From SSSZ01 sp016790965 (GTDB taxonomy: Bacteria > Pseudomonadota > Gammaproteobacteria > Burkholderiales > Rhodocyclaceae): a stretch of DNA of 64,000 nt. The position numbers were made by a program, and so were the translations under genes. Under the pieces are notes generated by a model. That model was not told the origin of the DNA, searched no databases, and worked only from the letters and a program-made list of their open reading frames with translations. Within the stretch, counting starts at the first letter, position 1; every line of letters starts with the position of its first letter. Shown here in pieces: positions 8,650 through 17,019 of the stretch. The DNA is taken from positions 41,589 through 105,588 of the forward strand of contig JAEUNZ010000006.1 of assembly GCA_016790965.1 (NCBI GenBank), written 5' to 3'.

Positions 8650-8669
8650 TGCACTGGAATGGTGCTTGC
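8650..8669 (+). promoter_or_regulatory. NtrC-like site overlapping a sigma-54 promoter for the ammonium transporter
   Basis: TGCACTGGAATGGTGCT (8650-8666) matches the NtrC consensus. Overlapping it, TGGAATGGTGCTTGC (8655-8669) has the -24 GG and -12 GC of a sigma-54 promoter separated by exactly ten bases, with the TTGC element intact. Transcription would start near 8680, about 20 bases before the ATG at 8703, leaving room for the GGGAGG ribosome binding site. Overlap of the two motifs is unusual and may mean only one is used. Confidence 0.6.
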
Positions 8670-8702
8670 TTTCACTTCCCGGTTCTTTGATCGGGAGGTT
8701 TC

Positions 8703-9905
8703 ATGGAAGCATTTCAGTCTGGAGGCAACGTCCTCTTCATCCTGCTGGGCGCCATCATGGTGCTCGCCATGCACGCCGGCTTCGCCTTTCTCGAAGTCGG
8801 AACCGTGCGCAAGAAGAACCAGGTCAATGCCCTGGTCAAAATCCTGAGCGATTTTGCCGTTTCCACCCTGGCCTACTTCTTCATCGGCTACAGCGTGGCC
8901 TACGGCGTCAATTTTTTTGCTGGGGCCGAAACCCTGCTGGAAAAGAACGGCTTTGAACTGACTAAGTTCTTTTTTCTGCTGACCTTTGCGGCGGCCATCC
9001 CTGCCATCATCTCCGGTGGCATTGCCGAGCGCGCCCGCTTCAATCCCCAACTGGCCGCCACCTTTCTGCTGGTGGGCTTCGTCTATCCCTTTTTCGAAGG
9101 CATCGCGTGGAATCAGGGTTACGGCATCCAGGCCTGGCTGAAGGCTTCCTACGGTGCCGAATTCCATGACTTCGCCGGTTCCGTGGTCGTCCACGCGATG
9201 GGCGGGTGGATCGCCCTGCCGGCCGTGTTGCTCCTGGGGGCGCGCCATGGGCGCTATTCCAAGACGGGCGCCATTTCTGCCCACCCGCCTTCATCCATTC
9301 CCTTCCTTGCGCTGGGCGCCTGGATTCTCACCGTCGGTTGGTTCGGCTTCAACGTCATGAGTGCCCAGACCCTGGACAAGATCTCCGGACTGGTGGCGCT
9401 CAATTCCCTCATGGCCATGGCGGGCGGTACCCTGGTTGCCCTAGTGCTGGGCAGGAACGACCCGGGTTTCGTCCATAACGGACCTCTGGCCGGCTTGGTT
9501 GCCGTGTGCGCCGGCTCCGACGTCATGCACCCGATCGGCGCCCTGGTCGTGGGTGGCGTTGCCGGCGCCCTGTTCGTCGTCATGTTCACTCTGACCCAGA
9601 ACCGCTGGAAGATCGACGATGTCCTCGGCGTCTGGCCCCTGCACGGTCTCTGTGGCGCCTGGGGCGGCATCGCTGCCGGGATCTTCGGTGCGCAGGCCCT
9701 GGGGGGGGCGGGTGGCGTGGCGTTCATGCCTCAACTGCTGATGACCCTTCTGGCCATCGCCATCGCCCTCATCGGCGGTGGCGTGGTGTACGGCGGCCTG
9801 AAGGCAGCCGTGGGCCTGCGCCTCGACCGGGAAGAGGAATTCGAAGGCGCAGACCTGTCGATCCACAAGATCACCGCAACCCCCGAGCGGGAGGCCAACT
9901 GGTAG
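8703..9905 (+). CDS. Ammonium transporter (Amt/MEP/Rh family)
   Basis: A 400-residue polytopic membrane protein with about 11 hydrophobic segments. Family marks include FAFLEVGTVRKKNQVN near the N terminus, IISGGIAERARF, DFAGSVVVHAMGGW with the first pore histidine, and WPLHGLCGAWGG with the second. It conducts ammonium into the cell, probably as NH3/NH4+ through the twin-His pore. GGGAGG sits just before the ATG. The upstream region carries NtrC-like and sigma-54 motifs, consistent with nitrogen-limitation control. No glnK (PII) gene accompanies it here, unlike many amtB loci. Confidence 0.95.
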   Translation: MEAFQSGGNVLFILLGAIMVLAMHAGFAFLEVGTVRKKNQVNALVKILSDFAVSTLAYFFIGYSVAYGVNFFAGAETLLEKNGFELTKFFFLLTFAAAIPAIISGGIAERARFNPQLAATFLLVGFVYPFFEGIAWNQGYGIQAWLKASYGAEFHDFAGSVVVHAMGGWIALPAVLLLGARHGRYSKTGAISAHPPSSIPFLALGAWILTVGWFGFNVMSAQTLDKISGLVALNSLMAMAGGTLVALVLGRNDPGFVHNGPLAGLVAVCAGSDVMHPIGALVVGGVAGALFVVMFTLTQNRWKIDDVLGVWPLHGLCGAWGGIAAGIFGAQALGGAGGVAFMPQLLMTLLAIAIALIGGGVVYGGLKAAVGLRLDREEEFEGADLSIHKITATPEREANW

Positions 9906-9939
9906 AGACCGAAGCTCAGCGTCGGCTGCCGCCTTGGGA

Positions 9940-11553
9940 CTATTCTCCGTCGGCGGGTGTCTGCGTCCTGAGACGCTTCTTGTCCAGCTTGCCGACGCTG
10001 GTACGGGGCAGTTCGCTGACGAAGTCGATGCGCTCGGGAACGGCGTAGCGCGAGACGCTGCCGCTCGCGGCGGCTTCCCTCACCAGTCGGCGCAGTTCCT
10101 CCGGGTCCACCTGACCGCCCGGTCGCAGGAGCACGAGCGCGTAGGGGCGTTCTCCCCAGTGGGGATCAGGGAAACCGATCACGGCGGCTTCGGCGACGGC
10201 GGGGTGGCGTGAGAGGAGGTTTTCCACTTCCAGGGATGAAATCCATTCCCCGCCGCTCTTGATGACGTCCTTCAGCCGGTCGGTGATGCGCAGGCAGCCG
10301 TCCGGATCGAGGGTGCCGATGTCGCCGGTGTGAAGGTAGCCCCCGGCCCAGAGCTCCCGGGTGGCTTGCGCATTGCCGCTGTAGCTCGCGGTGAGCCAGG
10401 GGGCGCGGGCGACGATTTCGCCCGGGGTTTTGCCGTCCCGGGGGGTGTCTGCGAAGTCGGCGTCCACGGTGCGCAATTCCACCAGAGGGACGGGATAGCC
10501 CGTGCGGCTGCGGGCGGCGAGGGCATCGCCGCCCTCATCGGGAACCCGCGCCAGGGTCAGCAGGGGGCCGGTTTCCGACATGCCATAGCCGGCAAAGACA
10601 TCGATGCCCCGGGCCAGAGCGGCGGCGGCCAGGCCTCCGGGCAGGGCGGAACCGCCAATGACGACCTTCCAGCGGGAGAGGTCGACCCGCTCCGAATCCG
10701 GGCTGGAAAGAAGCATCTGCATGACCGTCGGGACGCAGTGGGAGAAGGTGACCCCCTCGGCGGCGATCAGGTTCAGCAGGTGTTCCGGCTGGTAGCGCCC
10801 GGGATAAACCTGCTTGAGGCCGAGCAGGGTGGCGATGTACGGCAGCCCCCAGGCGTGGACGTGGAACATGGGCGTCAGCGGCAGGTATACGTCGCCCCGG
10901 TGGAGGCGGCCGGCGGCGGGCGCAGCCGTATAGGCGAGCGCCGCGGCCAGGGTGTGGAGCACGATCTGGCGATGGCTGAAATGCACGCCCTTGGGGAGCC
11001 CGGTGGTACCTGTCGTGTAAAAGGTCGTCGCCCGGGTGCTTTCGTCGAAGTCTGGAAACGGGAAGTCGGCCGGGGCAGCAGCGAGCAGCGCCTCGTATTC
11101 GCCGGCAAAGGGCAGGGCCGCAGCGTCGTCTGGCGCGTCGTCTTCGATCAGGATGTAGGTTCTCACCCGGGGGAGGCGGTCCCGCAGACTCGCCAGGAGG
11201 GGGACGAAATCGCCATGCACCAGGATGGTCTCGGCGCCAGCGTGGTCGAGGGTGTACAGCACCTGTTCTGCCGGCAGGCGCACATTTACCGTTTGCAGGA
11301 CGGCCCCCATCATGGGGACGGCGAAGAACGCTTCCAGGTAACGGTGGCTGTCCCAGTCCAGAACCGCAACCGTCGTGCCCGGGCCGACGCCGTATCCCGC
11401 CAGGACATTGGCCAGGCGGCCCAGACGCCGCTCAAACTCGCGGTAATCGTGCCGCCTGTCCCGGTAGACGATTTCCTGTTGCGGCGCAGTGGCCAATGGG
11501 GAATGCAGGAGCTGACGGATGAGAAGGGGGTAGGGATAGGCGGTGTCGGACAT
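9940..11553 (-). CDS. Acyl-CoA synthetase (AMP-dependent ligase, medium/long chain type)
   Basis: A 537-residue adenylate-forming enzyme. The P-loop-like motif TFYTTGTTGLPKGVHFSHRQ is near residue 180, FAGYGMSETGPLL near 330, and LHTGDIGTLDPDGCLRITDRLKD with GGEWISSLEVEN towards the C terminus. The end, LPRTSVGKLDKKRLR, holds the catalytic Lys. It activates a carboxylic acid, probably a fatty acid, to its CoA thioester via an acyl-AMP; the exact chain length cannot be told. Start 11553 is supported by AGGAGAG four bases upstream of ATG; the frame extends to 11670 without that support. Confidence 0.9.
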   Translation of the reverse strand: MSDTAYPYPLLIRQLLHSPLATAPQQEIVYRDRRHDYREFERRLGRLANVLAGYGVGPGTTVAVLDWDSHRYLEAFFAVPMMGAVLQTVNVRLPAEQVLYTLDHAGAETILVHGDFVPLLASLRDRLPRVRTYILIEDDAPDDAAALPFAGEYEALLAAAPADFPFPDFDESTRATTFYTTGTTGLPKGVHFSHRQIVLHTLAAALAYTAAPAAGRLHRGDVYLPLTPMFHVHAWGLPYIATLLGLKQVYPGRYQPEHLLNLIAAEGVTFSHCVPTVMQMLLSSPDSERVDLSRWKVVIGGSALPGGLAAAALARGIDVFAGYGMSETGPLLTLARVPDEGGDALAARSRTGYPVPLVELRTVDADFADTPRDGKTPGEIVARAPWLTASYSGNAQATRELWAGGYLHTGDIGTLDPDGCLRITDRLKDVIKSGGEWISSLEVENLLSRHPAVAEAAVIGFPDPHWGERPYALVLLRPGGQVDPEELRRLVREAAASGSVSRYAVPERIDFVSELPRTSVGKLDKKRLRTQTPADGE

Positions 11554-11763
11554 CACGCTCTCCTGGGGTTCGTCAATGCAAGCTGAAAGTGCGCAAGCCT
11601 GGTTCGGCGTTGGGGGCTTGGTGCTCCTTGGAGCGCTGAGGTCGCTCGTGAGTACTACGCAGTTTGGCAAGGCGTGGATGCATTGGGGCGCTCATCAATC
11701 CAACGTGAGGCGGCGCAAACTTTGTGGCAGACTGCGGGTTTTACGACGTCATGTGAAATTGTC

Positions 11764-12744
11764 ATGTCATCTGCCCAAGCCCAACCCTTATCCGTCGCCA
11801 TCGCCTGTCAAGGCGGTGGCAGCCATACCGCTTTCACCGCCGGAGTCCTTCAGGCACTGCTGGCCGGAGTCGATCCGGCACGGTACCGCATCACAGGTCT
11901 GTCCGGAACTTCCGGGGGTGCCCTTTGCGCGGCCCTCGCCTGGGCCGGGCTGGTGCGGAGCGATGCGGCCGAAGGTGCACGCCGCCTGGAATCCTTCTGG
12001 AATGACATGATCGCTCGGGCGCCAGTGGATCTCCTGACCAACCTGGGCCTGGTCTGGCTGCAACGCTCCCGTGACTGGCTTGCCCTGCCCGAGGTCAGCC
12101 CTTACAGCCTGCCGGAATTCGGACGGGATTTCCTGGCCGAGCTCATCGACGAGCATATTCCCTTTGCCAGCCTGGATGGCCTTGCTGGTCCAGCGCTTCT
12201 GGTGGGGGCAGTGGAGGTTCTGAGCGGGGACTTCACGGTATTCAGTTCCCGCGCGCCGGAACCCGCGCTGCGTGTGGGGCGTGATGCCCTCCTGGCTTCG
12301 GCGGCGATCCCCGAGCTCTTCCGCGCTACGCACATAGGGAACGCCGTTTATTGGGATGGTCTCTTTTCCCAGAACCCCCCGGTGCGGGGCTTCATTTCCG
12401 GATGCGCTTCGGTGGACGAGAAGCCGGACGAAATCTGGCTCGTTCAGATCAATCCCGCGAGGCGCGAGGCAGAACCGCGTACCGTGGCGGACATCGCTGA
12501 CCGGCGCAACGAACTGGCCGGAAATCTTTCCCTGGCGCAGGAGTTGTTTTTCGTCGCCCAGGTCAATGCCTGGATCGACGAAGGCTGGCTTCCGCGGGAC
12601 CGGTTCAAACCCATCGCCGTGCGCCCCATCACTCTTGAAATGGAGTTGGACTACCCTTCCAAACTCGACCGCAGCTCGGCTTTCATCGACCGATTGATGG
12701 ATGAAGGGCGCCGGAGCGGGGCGGAGTTTCTGGCGCGGCGCTGA
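11764..12744 (+). CDS. Patatin-like phospholipase
   Basis: A 326-residue cytoplasmic-type patatin. It has the oxyanion loop CQGGGSHTAFTAGVL, the nucleophile elbow GLSGTSGGALC (GxSxG with Ser near residue 55), and the catalytic Asp in YWDGLFSQNPPV. These form the Ser-Asp dyad of patatin lipases or acyl hydrolases. The C-terminal part (residues 220-326) includes DEIWLVQINP and is typical of bacterial proteins with GVRPITL-like endings. I chose ATG 11764 because the conserved fold starts right after it. It is divergent from the acyl-CoA synthetase, so both may act in lipid turnover (inference). Confidence 0.9.
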   Translation: MSSAQAQPLSVAIACQGGGSHTAFTAGVLQALLAGVDPARYRITGLSGTSGGALCAALAWAGLVRSDAAEGARRLESFWNDMIARAPVDLLTNLGLVWLQRSRDWLALPEVSPYSLPEFGRDFLAELIDEHIPFASLDGLAGPALLVGAVEVLSGDFTVFSSRAPEPALRVGRDALLASAAIPELFRATHIGNAVYWDGLFSQNPPVRGFISGCASVDEKPDEIWLVQINPARREAEPRTVADIADRRNELAGNLSLAQELFFVAQVNAWIDEGWLPRDRFKPIAVRPITLEMELDYPSKLDRSSAFIDRLMDEGRRSGAEFLARR

Positions 12745-12794
12745 ATGCCTGAAAATTTCCGTTCGCCCCGTACTTGCCTACCCCGAGCCAGGGG

Positions 12795-12943
12795 GTCAGT
12801 CAGATAGGTTCAGCACTGTTCGGCCCACCCCGCACCCCCGCTCGTCCCCGGCATAGCTTCGGCGATGGCTGAGGTTCGCTTCGCGCCACCGGGGCGCGGA
12901 TGCGCGCCTCGGCTTTCACGCAAACCTATTAACTGACAACTAG
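12795..12943. repeat. MITE-like interspersed repeat, copy B
   Basis: Second copy of the element at 5008-5170, about 149 bp. Its left end is GTCAGTCAGATAGGTTCAGC and its right end CGCAAACCTATTAACTGACA, which are imperfect inverted repeats of each other. The copies differ by small indels and substitutions in the middle, as expected for an old dispersed repeat. It lies in the convergent gap between the patatin gene and dsbC. Confidence 0.75.
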
Positions 12944-13013
12944 GGTTGTTCGGGCGCGCCCGAGCGGGCGCAAAGGGGCATGAATAGGGCACGCCCGGAA
13001 TTTTCACAGGCTC

Positions 13014-13721
13014 TCAGCGCGGCAGCGAAGAAAGCTTCTGCTCTATGCGCGCCAGGGGAACTGCACCGGGGACGCGTTCGCCGTCACCAAAGAACAGCGT
13101 TGGTGTGCCGGAAATGTTGAGTTTCTTGCCGAATTCCTGATTGCGGGTTATTGCGCTGGCATCGCAATCGTCTTTGCCTGCAGGGGACTTGCTCTCAACC
13201 ATCCAGTCGTTCCACGCCTTGGCGCGGTCAGGCGAGCACCATATCTGGCGGGATTTCTTCACCGAATCCTCGGAGAGGATGGGGTAAAGGAAGGTATAGA
13301 TGGTAACGTTGTCCAGCTTCTGAAGATCCTTCGCCAAACGCTTGCAGTAGCCGCAATTTGGATCCTCGAAGGTTGCTAGAACCCGCTTGCCGTCGCCTTT
13401 TACCTGTTTGATCGCCCGTTCGAGGGGCAGATCGGAGAACTTGATTGCCGTGAGTTTGCGGATGCGCTCCTCGGTGATGTTCTGGCCGGTCTTGGCGTCA
13501 AGCAGGACGCCGTCGATGAGGGTGGTGACTTTGTCGTCCGTATAGATGATGTGACCATCCACATAGACTTCGTACAAACCCAGATAACTGGTCTTGGTCA
13601 CGCTCTCAACCTTGGACTTGAGTCGCGCTTCAATGGCCTTGCGCACCTCGCCCTCGTCGGCTCCTGCGCCGGTGGCCAATATCAGGCCCGCCAAGGCGGG
13701 AATCAGCGTCTTCGCGAACAT
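13014..13721 (-). CDS. dsbC: Thiol:disulfide interchange protein DsbC
   Basis: A 235-residue periplasmic protein with a signal peptide (MFAKTLIPALAGLILATGAGA) and an N-terminal dimerisation domain (about residues 25-85, with LGLYEVYVDGHIIYTD). Its thioredoxin-fold domain has the active site FEDPNCGYCKRL, CGYC being the DsbC type. A further Cys pair (WCSPDRA and DDCDAS) and a cis-Pro segment NISGTPTLFFGDG are present. It isomerises wrong disulfides in the periplasm and needs DsbD for reduction; no dsbD is in the window. The ubiH-like gene ends ten bases upstream on the same strand. Confidence 0.95.
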   Translation of the reverse strand: MFAKTLIPALAGLILATGAGADEGEVRKAIEARLKSKVESVTKTSYLGLYEVYVDGHIIYTDDKVTTLIDGVLLDAKTGQNITEERIRKLTAIKFSDLPLERAIKQVKGDGKRVLATFEDPNCGYCKRLAKDLQKLDNVTIYTFLYPILSEDSVKKSRQIWCSPDRAKAWNDWMVESKSPAGKDDCDASAITRNQEFGKKLNISGTPTLFFGDGERVPGAVPLARIEQKLSSLPR

Positions 13722-13730
13722 CGGGTTCTC

Positions 13731-14894
13731 CTAGTAGGCGCCCAGGGCGTAGCGCGCCAGGGCATTCTTGATGAAGGGCAGGGAATCGGCGAGGCCCAGC
13801 CCGAAGTTGCGCAAGGGCCTGAGACCGGGGGCCGGGTGACGGAAGAGGCGGCGCAGGCCGTCGGTGGCTGTTTGCAGGAGCAGGGTTTCTTCCTTGCGCG
13901 CCCGTTGGTAGCCCGACAAGAAACGCAGGTCGCCAATATCGTGCCAGGGCTGGGCAGATCCGAGACGAAGTGCGAGTTCTGCGGCATCCTGAAAACCGAG
14001 ATTGATGCCGTGGCCGGATAGGGGGTGGATGCCGTGGGCCGCGTCCCCCACGAGGGCGAGGCGCGGGGCCACTGTCTGGGGAACACGCATGAGCCGCAAG
14101 GGGAAGGCCGCGGGAGCCGTGAGGAGTTCCAAGTCCCCCAGGGTGTGGGCGCCGGCCTCGGCCACACGACTGCAAAGTTCTGACGGAGGGAGGGCGCACA
14201 GCGCGTCGGCGTGGTCATCCGGAGTGGACCAGACGATGGAAATGCGGTTCCCGGGCAGGGGAAGCCAGGCGAGGACGCCGTCGTCACGGAACCACTGGTG
14301 GGCGATGCCACGGTGACCGAGGGTGGTGGCGAAATTAGCTACCACGCCTTTTTCGCCATAGGGCGTATTGTGGGCCTCAAGGCCGGCACGGCTTCGCACC
14401 CAGGAATCGCGGCCGTCGGCGCCGACCACCAGGCGGGAACTCAGCGAACTGCCATCCTCAAAGCCCAGACAGGCTGCGTCGTGGCGAATTTCCAGAGAGC
14501 ATGGGCGGGCCGGCGAGATCAAGGTGAGGTTACTCTGGCGCTTGGCGCTTTCCCAGAGCTCGCAGGCCATGAGCGAGGATTCCACGATCCAGGCCAGTTC
14601 GGTCACGCCGGTGTCGTAGGCGCTGAAGCCTATCCTGCCGCCGGCATCGCCACGGACATCCATGGCGGTAACTGGAGTCAGGCGATCCCGGTCAAGATGC
14701 CGCCAGACGCCGATCCGCTCCAGAAACGCCGCGTTAGCAGGACTGATGGCATAAACGCGCGCATCCCAGCCGGCCGGGCGGACCGGCGAATTCGGTTCGA
14801 TTAGGGCGATTTTGAGGCGGGAATCCCGGAGAGCGACCGCCAGACCGGTCCCGGCGAGTCCTCCGCCGACGATGGCGAGGTCGAAATGCTGCAT
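13731..14894 (-). CDS. UbiH/UbiF/VisC-family FAD-dependent monooxygenase
   Basis: A 387-residue class A flavoprotein hydroxylase: the FAD-binding GGGLAGTGLAVAL at the N terminus, the DG motif VVGADGRDSWVR near residue 165, and the second FAD motif LVGDAAHGIHPLSGHGINLG near 285. This family hydroxylates the ubiquinone ring; which carbon is attacked cannot be decided from sequence alone. The frame is open upstream to 15149, but ATG 14894 begins exactly at the conserved MQHFDLAIVGG. It is immediately upstream of dsbC in the same direction. Confidence 0.92.
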   Translation of the reverse strand: MQHFDLAIVGGGLAGTGLAVALRDSRLKIALIEPNSPVRPAGWDARVYAISPANAAFLERIGVWRHLDRDRLTPVTAMDVRGDAGGRIGFSAYDTGVTELAWIVESSLMACELWESAKRQSNLTLISPARPCSLEIRHDAACLGFEDGSSLSSRLVVGADGRDSWVRSRAGLEAHNTPYGEKGVVANFATTLGHRGIAHQWFRDDGVLAWLPLPGNRISIVWSTPDDHADALCALPPSELCSRVAEAGAHTLGDLELLTAPAAFPLRLMRVPQTVAPRLALVGDAAHGIHPLSGHGINLGFQDAAELALRLGSAQPWHDIGDLRFLSGYQRARKEETLLLQTATDGLRRLFRHPAPGLRPLRNFGLGLADSLPFIKNALARYALGAY

Positions 14895-14938
14895 CGGCCG
14901 CATTGTGCCGAGGGGCCAGACAAACGGCAAGGGCCGGA

Positions 14939-15241
14939 TCAGACCGGTTGTTTGGGCGGCTTGGGGCGTCGGTTGTTGCTGCGTGGGCGGTGCTTGCGGT
15001 TGCCGCCTGGGTTCTGGCCCTGGGCGGCATTGCCCCCAGGACCGGCAGCCGGACCGCCACTCCCCCCGCCTCCGCCTCCACCCCCGGGTGCGGGGCCGAT
15101 GCGGTTGCCCGGAGCGAGCTGGATTTCCAGTTCGACGATTTCGTCCCATTGCTCGTCGCTACGGTCGCGCTCGGGAATCGAGAGCAGTTCCCGCAGCCGG
15201 CGGCGCAGGTCATTGGGGGGAGGATTGGCGGATGAATTCAT
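14939..15241 (-). CDS. Small Gly-rich protein with basic tail, unknown function
   Basis: A 100-residue protein. Residues 1-43 are charged and probably helical (DLRRRLRELLSIPERDRSDE). Residues 49-80 are almost all Gly/Ala/Pro/Asn, including eight consecutive glycines. The last 20 are very basic (NRKHRPRSNNRRPKPPKQPV). I do not recognise the family. A disordered, nucleic-acid-binding tail is an inference from composition. It lies between HU and the UbiH-like gene on the same strand, separated from HU by an intrinsic terminator, so it has either its own promoter or depends on read-through. Confidence 0.65.
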   Translation of the reverse strand: MNSSANPPPNDLRRRLRELLSIPERDRSDEQWDEIVELEIQLAPGNRIGPAPGGGGGGGGSGGPAAGPGGNAAQGQNPGGNRKHRPRSNNRRPKPPKQPV

Positions 15242-15256
15242 GGAGTAGAAACTAAA

Positions 15257-15282
15257 ACGAGGTCCGCAGCGGCGGACCTCGT
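15257..15282 (-). terminator. Intrinsic terminator after the HU gene
   Basis: An 11-bp perfect stem, ACGAGGTCCGC paired with GCGGACCTCGT around a four-base loop. On the minus strand it is followed by TTTTAGTTTC. It lies 15 bp beyond the HU stop codon in the right orientation for a rho-independent terminator. Confidence 0.85.
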
Positions 15283-15297
15283 AGGGCAAAACACGGC

Positions 15298-15597
15298 TTA
15301 CTTCTTCTTGCCGGCGCTCTTCTTGGCGGCGACAGCTGCCTTGAAGGCGGTGCCGGCAGAGAACTTCGGCACGGTGGTGGCCGGAATCTTCAGCGTTGCG
15401 CCGGTCTTGGGATTCTTGCCGGTGCGGGCAGCGCGCTTGGCCGACTTGAAGGTGCCGAATCCGACCAGGGTGACGGATTCTCCCTTGGAGACGGTCTTCA
15501 CTACAGCGCCGATGATGGCGGACAGGGCCTTGTCGGCGGCGGCCTTGGTAATGCCGGCTTCTTTGGCGGCAACTTCGACCAATTCGGATTTGTTCAT
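15298..15597 (-). CDS. HU family DNA-binding protein
   Basis: A 99-residue histone-like protein starting MNKSELVEVAAKEAGITKAAA and carrying VTLVGFGTFKSAKRAARTGKNP, the HU/IHF signature, with the DNA-arm region following (KIPATTVPKFSAGTAFK). The C terminus is an unusual Ala/Lys extension (AAKKSAGKKK), seen in some betaproteobacterial HU proteins. It bends and compacts DNA non-specifically as a dimer. AGGAGGCAC precedes the start on the minus strand. It is followed by a strong terminator. Confidence 0.93.
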   Translation of the reverse strand: MNKSELVEVAAKEAGITKAAADKALSAIIGAVVKTVSKGESVTLVGFGTFKSAKRAARTGKNPKTGATLKIPATTVPKFSAGTAFKAAVAAKKSAGKKK

Positions 15598-16308
15598 CTA
15601 CGTGCCTCCTCATAGTGATTGAAATGACTGGCCGCTTTCACGGCAGCGCAACTAAGTTAGCACATTTTTTTTGGAATTGTTGGCAGTGGCATAGCTTTGT
15701 TGCGCCTTTTTTCGGGCAATGTGTGGTAATCCGGACTAAAAAGGCCCTTTCGGCGGGGGTGTCCGGCGGTTGGGGTACGTCCCGGCAGTCCGGGAGCGGA
15801 TGGGCAGAGGAAAGGCTTTTGCGCAAGTGCATCCGGATCGCTGGGGTTTGCGTACTCGTTTTCAAGACGCCCCGGGGGGCTGTTCACGCTCCGCCGCTCC
15901 CCGTGGATGGTCACTGGCCGACCATGAAAGGACTTGCCTTGAAACCCCGTTGCCATCTCTTCACGGATCTCTGCCGAACCTCCGCCGTCCAGGCCGGGAG
16001 ACGCTTATGGCTGGCGCGCTTGCCACGGCGACCCCACGGGAAGGCGACTCTTCCAGGAATGCTCTGCGGCAGCGACTGTCGCCCAGGGCGTGTTCACAGT
16101 AACCGGCAGCCCGTCGCTTACTGCGAACACGCCCCAGCCTCAAAGCGTGCAAGTATGATCACGGAGGCCTGCGCTCGCGGGGCAAGGCAGGCCAAAACGG
16201 AAGGGCTACTTTCCACCCCGCATCTGGAACACGGCGGGACCGAAGCGGCAGAGCAAGGGCTTTCGACGGCCCTCCTGCGTGCTGACATCCCGCACTGAGG
16301 CAAGGGGC
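15598..16308. other. 711-bp intergenic region between HU and the ECF sigma operon
   Basis: I see no convincing gene here; the open frames lack codon bias, family resemblance and ribosome binding sites. The region must hold the promoters of the divergent HU and sigma-factor genes. AT-rich tracts lie near 15655-15740. A long stem-loop is present at 16087-16133 (listed separately). A small RNA cannot be excluded. Confidence 0.6.
16087..16133. other. Long inverted repeat upstream of the ECF sigma gene
   Basis: GGCGTGTTCACAGTAA (16087-16102) pairs with TTACTGCGAACACGCC (16118-16133) with a single mismatch and a 15-base loop. The stem is too long for an ordinary operator half-site pair and there is no T-run on either strand, so it is not a classical terminator. 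It could be a REP-like element, an RNA structure, or a site for a dimeric regulator. Confidence 0.6.
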
Positions 16309-17019
16309 ATGGGAGTTTTCATGGAATCCTGGGACGACGACTCACTCGACCTGCCCTCCGTCGATGCACCCGAGGCCGAAGAGGAGCGGGACGAGACGGA
16401 GGACGAAGGCGCGCAGACGGTGCCGACGCCGTACGTCGCCGATCCTGCCACGGAAACGGCCCTGTGCGCTTGGATCGGGCGCGTCGTGAATAGTGACGAA
16501 GCGGCGCTGGCCTCGCTCTACGAAGCGATGATCGGCCGGGTCTACGGCCTTGCCCTGCGCATCACGCGGCAGGTTCAACTGGCCGAGGAAGTGGCCGAAG
16601 ACACTTTCTGGCAAATCTGGCGCCAGGCCCCCCGTTACGATGCCGGCCGCGGGAGCGCCATGGCCTGGATCATGACCATGGCCCGCAGCCGGGCCCTCGA
16701 TGCTCTGCGCCGGCGGGAGCCCGCCGAGTGCGAAGCCGATATCGAGCGCATGGCGGAAAGCGGTTCCGACGTCCAGGCCGGCCCCCAGGATATCCTGGAG
16801 GCCGTGCAGCAAGGTTCGCTCCTGCACGCCGCCCTGGCCAGACTCGACCCCCTGCCGCGTCAGCTCGTTGCCCTGGCGTTCTTCCGTGGCCTCAGCCACG
16901 AGGAGATTGCCGACCAGACCGGCATCCCCCTTGGGACGGTCAAGTCCCACATCCGCCGCGCCCTGGAGCGCCTGCGGCGCTTTTTGGCGCCAGCGGAACA
17001 ATCGATGGTGACATCATGA
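16309..17019 (+). CDS. ECF-type RNA polymerase sigma factor
   Basis: A 236-residue sigma-70 family protein. An acidic N-terminal extension (residues 1-50, rich in Asp/Glu) precedes region 2 (YGLALRITRQVQLAEEVAEDTFWQIWR and AWIMTMARSRALDALRRR). Region 4 follows (LPRQLVALAFFRGLSHEEIADQTG and GTVKSHIRRALERLRR). It resembles the SigK/RpoE-like group. Two starts are possible: ATG 16309 (AAGGGG upstream) or ATG 16321 (GGAG upstream). The stop overlaps the next gene (ATGA). A tandem-cupin protein and an SRPBCC protein share the operon. Confidence 0.9.
   Translation: MGVFMESWDDDSLDLPSVDAPEAEEERDETEDEGAQTVPTPYVADPATETALCAWIGRVVNSDEAALASLYEAMIGRVYGLALRITRQVQLAEEVAEDTFWQIWRQAPRYDAGRGSAMAWIMTMARSRALDALRRREPAECEADIERMAESGSDVQAGPQDILEAVQQGSLLHAALARLDPLPRQLVALAFFRGLSHEEIADQTGIPLGTVKSHIRRALERLRRFLAPAEQSMVTS

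Noticed and set aside
15615..16298. 227-residue plus-strand frame between HU and the sigma gene.
   Set aside because: Composition is random, no ribosome site or motif, and it covers the promoter region and the long hairpin.
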